From NCBI GenBank assembly GCA_022778715.1, contig JALFRW010000030.1, positions 186,001 to 250,000 of the forward strand: 64,000 nucleotides of DNA. The letters are read 5' to 3'. The notes beneath the pieces were generated by a model, which was given only the letters and a program-made list of their open reading frames with translations, was not told the origin of the DNA and did no database searches. The position numbers and the translations under genes were made by a program. This stretch comes from Ezakiella sp. (GTDB lineage: Bacteria; Bacillota; Clostridia; Tissierellales; Peptoniphilaceae). How positions within the stretch are numbered: position 1 is the first letter of the stretch; the number at the start of each line of letters is the position of its first letter. Shown one piece after another: positions 8,507 through 17,879 of this stretch.

Positions 8507-9638
8507 CATAACCTGAATTTTGATACAAATTCGAATCGAATCTGTAGTTTGTGTTGTTGTCTTCTTCTTTTGCAGAAAGTGCAATCTCAATCATTCTATC
8601 GAGCACACTTGAGAAAGTATATCCAATGTCTTCCCACAAATAGAATGCGAAGGAACCGGGAAGAGTATTGATTTCATTAACATACATGTTGCCCTCTTTG
8701 TCAACCAAAAGGTCAATTCTTGCATTCCCTCTCACATCTAACACATTAAAAGCATATTTTGCAAGCTCTTTTGCTTTATAGGCAAACTCTTCATCACGAA
8801 CGAAATAGTGGCTGCCACCATTAATTTTAGATTTACCGGATTTAGACATATATTTATCTTCATAGCTAAATATTTCGTAAACGCCAAGTGGTTTTTCTAC
8901 ACTGGATACTTCTACGTCGCCGTTTTTACCCATAACTGCAACATTGTATTCTTCAGCATTTTCTACGCCTTCTTCAAAAATTACTTTTCTATCAAACTGA
9001 ATTGCCACTTCAGTTGCATCACGAAGCTCTTCTTTGTTGTGAGCAACTTTAATTCCAATTGACGACCCAAGACTTGCCGGCTTTACATAAATTGGAAATT
9101 TCAATGTGTTTATAACATAATCAAGAGTTTCATTTGGCTGAACTTTGTAGTGGTCTCTAAAAGTCCAAGTGTATTTTACAACCGGAATATTGTGAGACTT
9201 GTAAACGTCTTTCATAATAATTTTATCCATTCCGACAGCACTACTCATAACGCCCGGTCCGGTGTATGGAATTCCGTTTGTTTCAAAAAGTCCTTGAAGT
9301 GCTCCGTCTTCTCCATGTGAACCATGAAGCGCAAAAAGTACGCAGTCCACATTTATCTCTTCATCTTTTTTAAATAGTCCTTTATTTACTATATACAAAT
9401 TTGTATCACCAAAGCCGGTGCCAAATCTACAAGGCTTTTTGTCTTCAAAAGTATCTTCTTTGAAACTCTTAAATGTCTTGTAGCATTCACCTGTGAACAT
9501 TTTTCCTTCCTTGTCAATGAAAACAGGAATTACATTATATTTTTCTTTGTCCAAATTTTCGATTGCCTGCATTCCGGTTATAACACTAACTTCATGCTCG
9601 ACGGCTCTGCCGCCAAAAACTACAACAATATTCTTCAT
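8493..9638 (-). CDS. ddl: D-alanine--D-alanine ligase
   Basis: A 381-residue ATP-grasp enzyme that joins two D-alanines for peptidoglycan. VFGGRAVEHEVSV opens the protein, KPASLGSSIGI is the ATP-binding loop and DLLVDKEGNMYVNEINTLPG the metal-binding C-terminal part. The SYEDKY segment keeps the tyrosine typical of D-Ala-D-Ala ligases rather than the VanA-type depsipeptide ligases, so a vancomycin-resistance ligase is unlikely. It follows murF after nine bases; the two act consecutively because MurF adds the dipeptide that Ddl makes. Confidence 0.95.
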   Translation of the reverse strand: MKNIVVVFGGRAVEHEVSVITGMQAIENLDKEKYNVIPVFIDKEGKMFTGECYKTFKSFKEDTFEDKKPCRFGTGFGDTNLYIVNKGLFKKDEEINVDCVLFALHGSHGEDGALQGLFETNGIPYTGPGVMSSAVGMDKIIMKDVYKSHNIPVVKYTWTFRDHYKVQPNETLDYVINTLKFPIYVKPASLGSSIGIKVAHNKEELRDATEVAIQFDRKVIFEEGVENAEEYNVAVMGKNGDVEVSSVEKPLGVYEIFSYEDKYMSKSGKSKINGGSHYFVRDEEFAYKAKELAKYAFNVLDVRGNARIDLLVDKEGNMYVNEINTLPGSFAFYLWEDIGYTFSSVLDRMIEIALSAKEEDNNTNYRFDSNLYQNSGYGSKL

Positions 9639-9647
9639 TTTTTCTCC

Positions 9648-11171
9648 TTACTCATATATATCAGTCAAATCATTTTCAAAAAGCACAATATCTCCGGCTG
9701 TCAATATATTTGGAAATAATGCTGTTGCTTCGTTCAAAGTTTTTACTTGGAAAGAAACATGCTCTTTGTTATTTATATTTTCTATTCCGTCTTTAATCGG
9801 TTTTGCAATTTCTGTACCCACCAAAATGCTGATATCTGTGTGGTTTGCAATATATTGACCTAGCGCATAGTTTTCTTCATATTGCTTGTCTCCCAGCTCA
9901 ACCATTCCCGGAGTAACAATAACGCGCTTTCCGGATTTAAATGAATTCAAAACTTTTATAGCAGCTCTTGCTCCGTCAGGGTTTGAATTAAATGCGTCAT
10001 CGATTATGATTAATCCGTTGTTATTTTTGATTAAATTTAATCTATGTTCAACTTGTGGTAAGTTTGCAATTGCCTTTACAATATCTTCATTTGAAATTCC
10101 AAACTCTCTGGCAACCATTACAGCTAACAATATATTTATAATATTATGTTCGCCCAAAAGCTTTGTGGTGGCTTCTATTTCAGCTTCTGGAAATTTAATG
10201 TTAAACTTAGTGCCATTTTCATCACATGAAATAATTTCAGCAGAAATTGATGTGCCGGAATCTTTTAGTGATACAGTTTTGCAATCATATCCTCTGTTTG
10301 CAATTTCGTTTTTTATAAACTCATTGTCGAGATTAACAATCAGTATACCGTTTTCAATGGTGGCATCAGCAAGTTCAAACTTGGTTTTTATAATGTTTTC
10401 TTGTGAACCAAAAGTTTCCAAGTGACATGGACCAATGTTTGTGAGAACGCCAATATCCGGATATACGAGGTCGGTGAGTTCTTTAATTTCTCCTTCATAT
10501 CTTGCGCCCATTTCTGCAATAAAGACTTTGTATTTGTCGGAAAGCTCATCATTTATAACTTTAGACAAACCCATTGGTGTGTTGTAGCTCTCAGGACTTG
10601 TGTACACCGGAATGTAATCCTTAAGCATATTGTAAAGCACCATTTTTGTAGAAGTTTTTCCATAACTCCCTGTAATTCCAACCACTTTTAAGCCATCGTT
10701 TTTCTTTAACGATAAAATTTTCTTTTGTGCCTGTTTATAGAATTTCTTGTGTATAAGCCTCTCAAATGGCGAATTTATAACAAGACTCAAACCGGTGATT
10801 ATATTTTGATAAAAAATAAGAGTAAGCCCAATAAAAATTTGACCTAGTACAAGTAATAAAAATCCAACATCTGTTAACCGAATTAAAAAGTATAACAATA
10901 CGAGCAAAATGATAGGCAAAAAATTTATAAACATTTGAGTAAAGAATAATCTTTTAACCCTTGGTGTGTAAACAAGAGGTTTTTTAAATTCGGTTTTGCC
11001 TTTTTTAAAAGAAAATGCAGCCTTTGGATGCTCTTGTAGCCAACTTTTGTATTCAACCGGAATATATCCAAGCTGTTGAGCCATATGAATAAAATACTTA
11101 GATCTGATATACATTAACATCAATAATAAAAGATTGACGCTTATCATTAAAATTATTTCAAGAGATTTCAT
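9648..11171 (-). CDS. murF: MurF-like Mur ligase with N-terminal membrane anchor
   Basis: The 507-residue protein has the Mur ligase central domain with P-loop GITGSYGKTST at about residues 166-176, the metal site segment EMGARYEGEIKELTDLVYP and a C-terminal ligase domain (DDAFNSNPDGARAAIKVL). These features and the adjacent ddl point to UDP-MurNAc-tripeptide D-Ala-D-Ala ligase. Instead of the usual soluble UDP-binding domain, the first 150 residues contain three hydrophobic helices (about 5-22, 76-98, 102-121) separated by a basic segment, so the enzyme is probably held at the membrane. A Mur-ligase paralogue acting on another peptide cannot be excluded. The start overlaps the upstream hydrolase stop by four bases. 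Confidence 0.85.
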   Translation of the reverse strand: MKSLEIILMISVNLLLLMLMYIRSKYFIHMAQQLGYIPVEYKSWLQEHPKAAFSFKKGKTEFKKPLVYTPRVKRLFFTQMFINFLPIILLVLLYFLIRLTDVGFLLLVLGQIFIGLTLIFYQNIITGLSLVINSPFERLIHKKFYKQAQKKILSLKKNDGLKVVGITGSYGKTSTKMVLYNMLKDYIPVYTSPESYNTPMGLSKVINDELSDKYKVFIAEMGARYEGEIKELTDLVYPDIGVLTNIGPCHLETFGSQENIIKTKFELADATIENGILIVNLDNEFIKNEIANRGYDCKTVSLKDSGTSISAEIISCDENGTKFNIKFPEAEIEATTKLLGEHNIINILLAVMVAREFGISNEDIVKAIANLPQVEHRLNLIKNNNGLIIIDDAFNSNPDGARAAIKVLNSFKSGKRVIVTPGMVELGDKQYEENYALGQYIANHTDISILVGTEIAKPIKDGIENINNKEHVSFQVKTLNEATALFPNILTAGDIVLFENDLTDIYE

Positions 11172-11932
11172 CGCTCCTCCAATTCATCTAAAAAGTTTAA
11201 TAAATATTTTGAAAAATTAATTGAATCATCTAAATACGAATAATGTCCGCCTTTTAGAACTATTAATTTGGAATTTTCAATTTCCTTGTGCATCATTTCG
11301 CCCATATATAACGGCGTGGCATCATCTCTGTCGCCCCAAACTATCAAAGTTGGTACTTTTATATCTTTTAAATTATCTTTCAAGTCTTCGTTCACGACTT
11401 TAACTAAGATATTTCTTGTGATGCCGGACGAAGCTTTATAATCTTCAGAACCATAACGCTTGTAAAATTTTTCGATATTTTTTTCACCAAAAAGTGTTAT
11501 GTAAACTTTTTTCATAAGTTTAAATCTTTTAACTTTCCTTTTAGTTTTTTCATCAAGCTCTTCTTTAATGCCTGAAGCATCGACCAAAACTAAAGTTCTG
11601 ATTTCGGTTTCGTATTTAGAAGTAAGATAAATTCCACATTTTCCACCAAAAGAGTGTCCAATATAAATGAATTGTTTTAAAGAAAGCGCATCGCAAAATT
11701 TTATTATAACTTTTGCAAAATCATCCGTACCAAAAACAGTCTTCGGCGTGTCGCTTTCTCCGTGACACGGTAAATCTAGAGCAACAACATGGAATTTATG
11801 CTTCAAAATATTTACTATTGGCATAACAGTATTAATGTTTGCTCCCCAACCATGAACAATTAAAACGCTATTTGGATTTTCTTTATTTTCTTCAATATAA
11901 TGTATGTTTAATCCATCTATACAAACTTTCAT
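11168..11932 (-). CDS. Alpha/beta-fold hydrolase
   Basis: A 254-residue hydrolase. The HGWG oxyanion turn is near residue 27, the nucleophile elbow is GHSFGG (Ser at about 94), the acid is in WGDRDDATP and the catalytic His in GGHYSYLD near the end, so the triad is complete. The family contains esterases, lipases and C-C hydrolases; no substrate can be named. AGGAGAGCC precedes the ATG at 11930-11932, which is preferred to the longer frame that would run into the hppA terminator. It is coupled to murF and ddl, which suggests a cell-envelope role (inference). Confidence 0.88.
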   Translation of the reverse strand: MKVCIDGLNIHYIEENKENPNSVLIVHGWGANINTVMPIVNILKHKFHVVALDLPCHGESDTPKTVFGTDDFAKVIIKFCDALSLKQFIYIGHSFGGKCGIYLTSKYETEIRTLVLVDASGIKEELDEKTKRKVKRFKLMKKVYITLFGEKNIEKFYKRYGSEDYKASSGITRNILVKVVNEDLKDNLKDIKVPTLIVWGDRDDATPLYMGEMMHKEIENSKLIVLKGGHYSYLDDSINFSKYLLNFLDELEER

Positions 11933-11954
11933 TGGCTCTCCTAAATATAGAAAT

Positions 11955-11996
11955 AAGAGCTGACCATTGACCTTAATAGTCCACAAGTCAGCTCTT
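11955..11996 (-). terminator. Rho-independent terminator after hppA
   Basis: A ten-base perfect inverted repeat AAGAGCTGAC / GTCAGCTCTT with a 22-base loop sits six bases beyond the hppA stop; the tail ATTTCT is only moderately T-rich. Confidence 0.6.
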
Positions 11997-12001
11997 AACT
12001 A

Positions 12002-14017
12002 TTAAAACAATATTCCTGATCCGTTGTTAAACTTTAAGAATAATGATGCAAATACTAAACTTACAATTGTCATTAATTTAATTAAAATGTTTAGAGATGG
12101 TCCGGAAGTATCTTTGAATGGGTCACCTACTGTGTCCCCTGTAACAGCAGCTTTGTGAGCGTTTGAACCTTTGCCTCCATGTGCTCCGCCTTCTATATAT
12201 TTCTTAGCGTTATCCCATGCACCACCTGCGTTACTCATAAAAATAGCCATCAAAACGCCTGTTACAAGTCCGCCGGCTAAAAGTCCTCCTAAAGCTTCGG
12301 TTCCTAATAAAATACCAACAAGAACCGGTACTAAAACTGCCATTATTCCAGGTACAATCATTTCTTTTAAAGCAGCTGCTGTCGAAATATCAACGCATTT
12401 ATCGTATTCCGGCTTTGCTTTTCCTTCCATTATTCCCGGTATTGTTCTGAATTGTCTTCTAACTTCTTCAATCATTTGATTTGCAGCTTTACCAACAGCA
12501 TCCATAGTTAGTGCACTGAATAAGAATGGAAGCATACCACCAATAAATAGTCCTGCGATTGTGGATGGTTTGGTGAGGTCAATTGCATTTAAGCTTACAG
12601 CTTGAGTGTAGCTTGAAAACAAAGCTAGAGCCGTTAAAGCAGCACTTCCGATTGCAAATCCTTTACCAACTGCAGCGGTTGTGTTACCAACTGAGTCAAG
12701 TTTATCCGTGATTTCTCTAACGTTTTCAGGAAGTTCACACATTTCAGCGATACCGCCAGCATTATCAGCAACAGGACCATAAGCATCAACAGCGATTGTC
12801 ATACCGCTATTTGAAAGCATTCCAATTGCAGCGAGTGAAATCCCGTATAATCCGTAAATTGCGTCTTCACTACCGCCAGCTAAGAAATAACTAACTATTA
12901 TTCCTATAGCGATAACAACAATTGGAACGGCAGTACTCATCATACCAACAGATAGACCGGAGATGATGTTTGTCGCAGCGCCTGTTTCTGATTCTTCAGC
13001 GATTTTTTGAACTGATCTGTGTTCATCTGAAGTGTAAATTTCTGTAACTTTTGCAATGATAAGACCAACTGCAAGGCCTGATAAAATTGCAACAAATGGT
13101 TTTGCACTTCCATCAAAGAAATACTTTGATAAAAAGAAGGATGCGATAACCGTAACGATACTACCAACAAGTGTTCCTGTGTTTAGTGCTTTTTGTGGAT
13201 CTTTTGAACCACCTTTTACAAAAAAGGTACCGATAATTGATGAAATAATTCCAACTGAAGCAATACATGCTACAAAATATATTCCCTTTTCTCCATAAGC
13301 AACTGCACCAAGTGTAAACGCAGAAATGATTGCCCCAACATAACTTTCGAATAAGTCAGCCCCCATACCGGCAACGTCTCCAACATTATCACCTACGTTA
13401 TCAGCTATAACTGCAGGATTTCTTGGATCGTCTTCCGGTATACCGGATTCAACTTTACCAACAAGGTCTGCACCGACGTCAGCAGCTTTTGTATAGATAC
13501 CACCACCAACTCTGGCAAATAGTGCAATTGAAGATGCCCCGAGTCCAAATCCTGTTATAATATTTGTGTCCTTAGTAAACATGTAAGCGAAGGTAACTCC
13601 GAGTAAACCAAGTCCAACTACGCACATGCCCATAACTGTGCCACCTGAGAATGCAATGTTTAAAGCTTCTTTCATTCCACTTTTGTGAGCTGCATTTGCA
13701 GTTCTAACATTGGCAAGTGTCGCTACAGTCATACCAATATATCCGGCAATCATTGAGAAAATTGCACCTACAATAAAGCACAGTGCAGTTGTCCAATTTA
13801 TTACAAGACCTAAAATTACCAATAATGCAACGATGAAAATTGCAAGCGATTTATATTCACGCTTTAAAAAAGCCATTGCGCCTTCGTGAATATATGTTGA
13901 AATTTCTACCATTCTTTCATTTCCGGCTGATTGTTTTTTGATGTATGAAGCCTTAATGAAAGCAAAAACTAACGCCAAAGCTCCAACGATGGCACTTAGT
14001 ACTAAAACATTTTCCAT
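12002..14017 (-). CDS. hppA: K+-dependent membrane-bound ion-pumping pyrophosphatase
   Basis: A 671-residue, roughly 16-helix integral membrane enzyme that couples hydrolysis of pyrophosphate to export of H+ and/or Na+. The substrate site is unmistakable: [20 protein letters not shown] and the later [14 protein letters not shown]. The GNTTAA motif has alanine where K+-independent enzymes have lysine, so the K+-dependent subgroup is predicted; whether the ion is Na+ or H+ cannot be read securely. It follows secG after nine bases. In this window it connects to the PPi-linked ppdK pathway: PPDK and biosynthesis make or use PPi, and the pump conserves its energy at the membrane. Confidence 0.95.
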   Translation of the reverse strand: MENVLVLSAIVGALALVFAFIKASYIKKQSAGNERMVEISTYIHEGAMAFLKREYKSLAIFIVALLVILGLVINWTTALCFIVGAIFSMIAGYIGMTVATLANVRTANAAHKSGMKEALNIAFSGGTVMGMCVVGLGLLGVTFAYMFTKDTNIITGFGLGASSIALFARVGGGIYTKAADVGADLVGKVESGIPEDDPRNPAVIADNVGDNVGDVAGMGADLFESYVGAIISAFTLGAVAYGEKGIYFVACIASVGIISSIIGTFFVKGGSKDPQKALNTGTLVGSIVTVIASFFLSKYFFDGSAKPFVAILSGLAVGLIIAKVTEIYTSDEHRSVQKIAEESETGAATNIISGLSVGMMSTAVPIVVIAIGIIVSYFLAGGSEDAIYGLYGISLAAIGMLSNSGMTIAVDAYGPVADNAGGIAEMCELPENVREITDKLDSVGNTTAAVGKGFAIGSAALTALALFSSYTQAVSLNAIDLTKPSTIAGLFIGGMLPFLFSALTMDAVGKAANQMIEEVRRQFRTIPGIMEGKAKPEYDKCVDISTAAALKEMIVPGIMAVLVPVLVGILLGTEALGGLLAGGLVTGVLMAIFMSNAGGAWDNAKKYIEGGAHGGKGSNAHKAAVTGDTVGDPFKDTSGPSLNILIKLMTIVSLVFASLFLKFNNGSGILF

Positions 14018-14026
14018 TTCTTCCTC

Positions 14027-14254
14027 CTAGCTAATAGCTGCTAAAATTAATGTTGATACAAAAAATACTACTGCCGAAATGACAGTCATTCTTTTTAAAG
14101 TTGCATCTCTTGATGCTGATTTATTTCTTCCCCATAACACTTCAGGTGGCACACCCATCAAAACGCTGTTTTGATCCGCACCTTCTTGAATCATCATTAG
14201 GGCAATTAATGCAAGTGCACTAAGAAAAACAATAATGTACAAAACTGTTGTCAT
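14027..14254 (-). CDS. secG: Preprotein translocase subunit SecG
   Basis: A 75-residue protein with two hydrophobic helices (about residues 2-21 and 53-73) joined by the typical loop LMMIQEGADQN...LWGRNKS. SecG is the accessory subunit of the SecYEG channel. The ATG at 14252-14254 follows GGAGGTG. In many Firmicutes secG precedes rnr and smpB; here hppA and a cell-wall block are inserted between them. Confidence 0.93.
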   Translation of the reverse strand: MTTVLYIIVFLSALALIALMMIQEGADQNSVLMGVPPEVLWGRNKSASRDATLKRMTVISAVVFFVSTLILAAIS

Positions 14255-14287
14255 TTTTTCACCTCCATCCAAAATTACCTAACGATA

Positions 14288-14316
14288 ATTCTAACATAAA
14301 AATAGAATTTTTTCAA
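14288..14316 (-). promoter_or_regulatory. Sigma-A promoter of secG-hppA
   Basis: Minus strand TTGAAA, 17 bases, TAGAAT, about 35 bases upstream of the secG start. Confidence 0.65.
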
Positions 14317-14363
14317 TACTTCCAGGCTATAAAAGTGAAATTTTAAAAATTAAATTTCAATAT

Positions 14364-15086
14364 TTATTTCGATTTAATCATTTTAATTATATTTGTAAGA
14401 TATTCCAAATCTGCAATCGTATAAATCTCGTCAATTGGTGAATTTTCTCTGCCAAAATAAATGCCCGTCCCACTTGTAGAAGTATCTGTAAAATTTCTGC
14501 TAGAAGAAACGTGCACGTATTTTAAACCTAAATCTTTTGCAAGCTCCACTGTATTTGGTCTGATGCCGCCGGAAATAATTTCCGGTCTATCATTTTCTTT
14601 CAAAATTTCTCGAATTATATCTGCTCCGTCTATGAGTGAATTGCCACCCTTGGTTAAAATTCTTGTAACGCCGCATTTTTTTAATTCTTTAGCCGCACTA
14701 ACTTTATCTTTTACCACTTCAAATGCACGATGAAAAACAATTTCCATATCACCAGCTGCTTCCACAATTCTCTTTGTAAACTCATAGTCAATCGTACTGT
14801 CAGCATTTAGCGAGCCGAACACCACTCCTTGTGCACCAATTTCTTTAAAAAGTTTAACATCGGCAAGCATCACTTCTTTGTCGTAATCACTGTAATTAAA
14901 TCCTGCAGCCCGTGGACGTACCATTACCATTGTCTTGATTCCGTTTTTTAACACGAGCTCTGTCATTCCAAGAGATGGAGTGAGTCCTCCAATTGAGGAT
15001 TCGCTTACAAGTTCAACTTGATCAGCTCCGGCTTTTTTCGCAATAATAGCAGATTCCAATGAATCCACACAAACTTCAACTATCAT
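14364..15086 (-). CDS. cutC: CutC family protein
   Basis: The 240-residue TIM-barrel protein matches CutC: VEVCVDSLESAIIAKKAGAD, SIGGLTPSLG, VMVRPRAAGFNYSD, FHRAFEVV and ISGGIRPNT are all family segments. CutC was named for copper tolerance in Escherichia coli, but the biochemical role is disputed and the E. coli phenotype was later traced to a small RNA, so no function is asserted. The gene is apparently monocistronic, with AAGGAGG before the ATG. No copper genes are nearby. Confidence 0.9.
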   Translation of the reverse strand: MIVEVCVDSLESAIIAKKAGADQVELVSESSIGGLTPSLGMTELVLKNGIKTMVMVRPRAAGFNYSDYDKEVMLADVKLFKEIGAQGVVFGSLNADSTIDYEFTKRIVEAAGDMEIVFHRAFEVVKDKVSAAKELKKCGVTRILTKGGNSLIDGADIIREILKENDRPEIISGGIRPNTVELAKDLGLKYVHVSSSRNFTDTSTSGTGIYFGRENSPIDEIYTIADLEYLTNIIKMIKSK

Positions 15087-15217
15087 ATTTCCTCCTTAAT
15101 TAAGTATTTTAGTTTATTTAGATCGCTTATTTGTTTTCAATTCTACACACTCTAAGTAAACTTGTGGTTTTATCTTTAAAATAACCGTAATAGTCTTAAT
15201 TTTCTAAAATATTTCAT

Positions 15218-15247
15218 AAAAAAAGTGCATTTGGTAGCCAAACACAC
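15218..15247 (-). terminator. Rho-independent terminator ending the nfeD-to-nif3 gene run
   Basis: GTGTTTGG / CCAAATGCAC stem with a three-base loop and two G-U pairs, then seven T on the minus strand, immediately after the nif3 stop. Confidence 0.7.
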
Positions 15248-16039
15248 CTATCTGTTTTTGAGCATGAGTCCGTCAAAAGTGTCTAAATCACCATACACCT
15301 TAGTAATACCCAAGTCTTTAATTATTTCTGAGATGATGGAAACAAATTGTATTTCGCTCACGCTGTGAGTGAGGTCAACTAAACAAAGCTCATTTCTTAT
15401 TGCGTTTTGAGCTTCATGATATTTAATGTCCGAGGTTATATATAAATCCACTTTAGAATTTATAGCATTTTTTATAAAACTCGCACCTGAACCGCCAACA
15501 TACGCAATCCTTTTAATGCTTGCACCCAATTCGCCATATATTCTTATATACTCAGTTTTTTCTTTTCCCAGCAGTTCTTCGTAGTGAGATTTTAGAATTA
15601 GTTTAATATCTCTTAGCGGTCTTTTATCTATATCAAAAATGATTCCTAAATCATCATCTTCTACAAAAGTTTTTACTTCAGATTTTGCAATTTCAGTCAA
15701 AAAAAATTTTTTCATGCCGTCATTTGAAAAATCAAACGGTGTATGCACTGAGATGATTGAAATATCATGCTTAATTACAAGTTCAAGAACATCATAGAAA
15801 AAATTTCCCTTTGTTAAACTTTTTACTCCATCATAAAAAAGCGGATGATGGGTGATAATAACATTTGAGTTCATCTCAATTGCTTTTTTTATATTAAAAA
15901 TCTCCGCATCAAGTGAAACATATATTCCACCAATTACAGAATCCGGATTACCAATTTGCAGCCCCGTATTGTCCCAATCAGATTGTGAATCGAATGGAAA
16001 AGAATCATTTAGTTTTGTTAATAAATCTCTAACTAACAT
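15248..16039 (-). CDS. Nif3-like dinuclear metal centre hexameric protein
   Basis: A 263-residue member of the Nif3/YqfO/DUF34 family. The metal-site motifs are DWDNTGLQIG near residue 22, the HHP of NVIITHHPLFYD near 61-63, and the C-terminal LVDLTHSVSE. The longer forms have an inserted CutA1-like domain; this one is the short form. The family is often labelled GTP cyclohydrolase I type 2, but that activity is not general. It overlaps trmK by seven bases, the trmK-yqfO pairing seen next to sigA in Firmicutes. Confidence 0.9.
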   Translation of the reverse strand: MLVRDLLTKLNDSFPFDSQSDWDNTGLQIGNPDSVIGGIYVSLDAEIFNIKKAIEMNSNVIITHHPLFYDGVKSLTKGNFFYDVLELVIKHDISIISVHTPFDFSNDGMKKFFLTEIAKSEVKTFVEDDDLGIIFDIDKRPLRDIKLILKSHYEELLGKEKTEYIRIYGELGASIKRIAYVGGSGASFIKNAINSKVDLYITSDIKYHEAQNAIRNELCLVDLTHSVSEIQFVSIISEIIKDLGITKVYGDLDTFDGLMLKNR

Positions 16040-16716
16040 TTTATATCACCCAAAATTTTTTCCAACTTTTTGTTTTTAATCTTTAATGCATCAATTTTTT
16101 TCTTGGATTTTTCTTTGCCATTTTTTGCAATAATTTCCATAATATTTGCATTTTCTTCTATTGAATGTTCAATAAAATTCGCATATTTCTCGCCGCCGTC
16201 GCGTAAAAGCGTCGAAGTATAGTACCAATCAGATTCTGCTTTTCTCTCGTTTTCTCTTGAAAACTCAATCAAAAAATAATATTTGTCGCCTTCAACCACC
16301 ATCAAATCTTTTTTTACACCATATCCAAGTTCATAAAAACACTTTCTAACCACGTCCGGATTTGTCATCGGCTGAATTATAAAATTTTTAAAAGACTTAG
16401 TCTTAGCTTCATTAGCTCTAACTATGTTACAGACTAAATCACCGCCCATTCCTGCAATTATAACAGTTTCAACTTCTGCATCATTAATTGGAGCAAGTCC
16501 ATCGCCAACTCTTCCGTCGTAATAATCAACAAGTCCATTTATCTTAAACAAATCCTTACTTTTATTTAAGCATTTTAGAGAAATATCGGCAGAAATCATT
16601 TTGTTCACGAGCTTGTTTTTCACTAAAACTAAGCCAACTTGTCCATGATCACAGCCGATATCTGCAATGCTATTATATTTTTTTGCCAACTCTATAATTG
16701 TTTCAAGTCTATCCAT
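16033..16716 (-). CDS. trmK: tRNA (adenine(22)-N1)-methyltransferase TrmK
   Basis: A 227-residue class I SAM-dependent methyltransferase. IADIGCDHGQVGLVLV at about residues 18-33 is the SAM-binding motif, GRVGDGLAPI and VETVIIAGMGGDLV are TrmK-specific blocks (DUF633), and FIIQPM follows. The enzyme methylates N1 of A22 in tRNA. The C-terminal 50 residues are a charged coiled coil. It sits directly after rpoD, the conserved sigA-trmK-nif3 order, with a one-base overlap. Confidence 0.93.
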   Translation of the reverse strand: MDRLETIIELAKKYNSIADIGCDHGQVGLVLVKNKLVNKMISADISLKCLNKSKDLFKINGLVDYYDGRVGDGLAPINDAEVETVIIAGMGGDLVCNIVRANEAKTKSFKNFIIQPMTNPDVVRKCFYELGYGVKKDLMVVEGDKYYFLIEFSRENERKAESDWYYTSTLLRDGGEKYANFIEHSIEENANIMEIIAKNGKEKSKKKIDALKIKNKKLEKILGDIKC

Positions 16717-17879
16717 TAATCAAGGAAATCCTTTAATCTTTCGCTTCTCTTTGGATGGCGAAGTTTTCTAAGTGCTTTTGCTTCAATTTGACGAATTCTT
16801 TCACGAGTTACATCAAACACTCTGCCCACTTCTTCAAGAGTTCTCACCTTGCCATCGTCCAAGCCAAATCTCAGACGGATAACTTTTTCTTCTCTTTCAG
16901 ATAGTAAGTCAAGCGATTTAAAAAGTTGGTCGCGAAGCATAGTGTTTGTTGCTGCATCTTGTGGACTTGGAATATCATCGTCAGGAATAAAATCGCCCAA
17001 ATGGCTGTCTTCTTCTTCGCCGATAGGCGTCTCAAGGCTCACCGGCTCTTGTGAAATCTTTTGGATTTCACGCACTTTGTCCACATTCATTTCGAGTTCT
17101 GCTGCAAGCTCTTCAGAAGTCGGTTCACGGCCGAGTTCCTGTAATAATTGTCTTTGTACGCGTAGAAGCTTGTTTATAGTTTCCACCATGTGCACGGGGA
17201 TTCTAATAGTTCTAGCCTGGTCTGCGATTGCTCTTGTAATAGCTTGTCTTATCCACCAGGTTGCATATGTTGAAAATTTGAAGCCCTTTTTATATTCAAA
17301 CTTTTCAACCGCCTTCATAAGCCCAAGGTTTCCTTCTTGAATCAAATCCAAAAAAGGCATTCCCCGACCCATATATCTCTTCGCAATGCTTACCACAAGG
17401 CGCAAATTTGCTTCTGCAAGCTCTGCTTTTGCGGCTTCATCTCCATTTTCCATGCGAATTGCAAGTTCAACTTCTTCTTCTTGTGTCAAAAGAGGTATAT
17501 TTCCAATTTCTTTTAAATACATTCTAACAGGATCGTCAACCTTGATGCCGCTTCGCACACTCAAATCTTCTTTTTCGATTTTATCGTCATCATCATCTAA
17601 ACTAATGTTCTCTTCAGCCGACTTTAAAATATCTTCGCTAAGCAACTCCTCATCTTCATCTTCACTTTCTAGAGAAATTGTAGCTTCCTTGTCGGAAATT
17701 TCAATATTAAGTTGTTCGAACATATCATATATACGCTCAATTTTTTCAACTTCTAGACGGAATTTTGATAGATTGTCCATAATGTCTTTGTAAGTGATAT
17801 ATCCGGTTTCAGAGCCGCCGGATAATAAAATTTCTAAAGCATCAGACACTGCTTTTTGCAATCTAAGCTCTTCTATCAT
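16716..17879 (-). CDS. rpoD: RNA polymerase primary sigma factor (sigma-A)
   Basis: A 387-residue sigma-70. Region 1.1 is present but acidic (residues about 60-100), region 1.2 is [20 protein letters not shown], regions 2.2-2.4 include [20 protein letters not shown] and [20 protein letters not shown], and region 4.2 ends with [20 protein letters not shown]. All DNA-contacting parts are intact, agreeing with the near-consensus -10/-35 promoters seen through the window. Its start overlaps dnaG by four bases, giving the classic dnaG-rpoD pair. Confidence 0.98.
   Translation of the reverse strand: MIEELRLQKAVSDALEILLSGGSETGYITYKDIMDNLSKFRLEVEKIERIYDMFEQLNIEISDKEATISLESEDEDEELLSEDILKSAEENISLDDDDDKIEKEDLSVRSGIKVDDPVRMYLKEIGNIPLLTQEEEVELAIRMENGDEAAKAELAEANLRLVVSIAKRYMGRGMPFLDLIQEGNLGLMKAVEKFEYKKGFKFSTYATWWIRQAITRAIADQARTIRIPVHMVETINKLLRVQRQLLQELGREPTSEELAAELEMNVDKVREIQKISQEPVSLETPIGEEEDSHLGDFIPDDDIPSPQDAATNTMLRDQLFKSLDLLSEREEKVIRLRFGLDDGKVRTLEEVGRVFDVTRERIRQIEAKALRKLRHPKRSERLKDFLD

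Noticed and set aside
8493-9638. Vancomycin-resistance type D-Ala-D-Lac ligase
   Set aside because: The SYEDKY omega-loop tyrosine fits ordinary Ddl, and no vanH or vanX gene is nearby.
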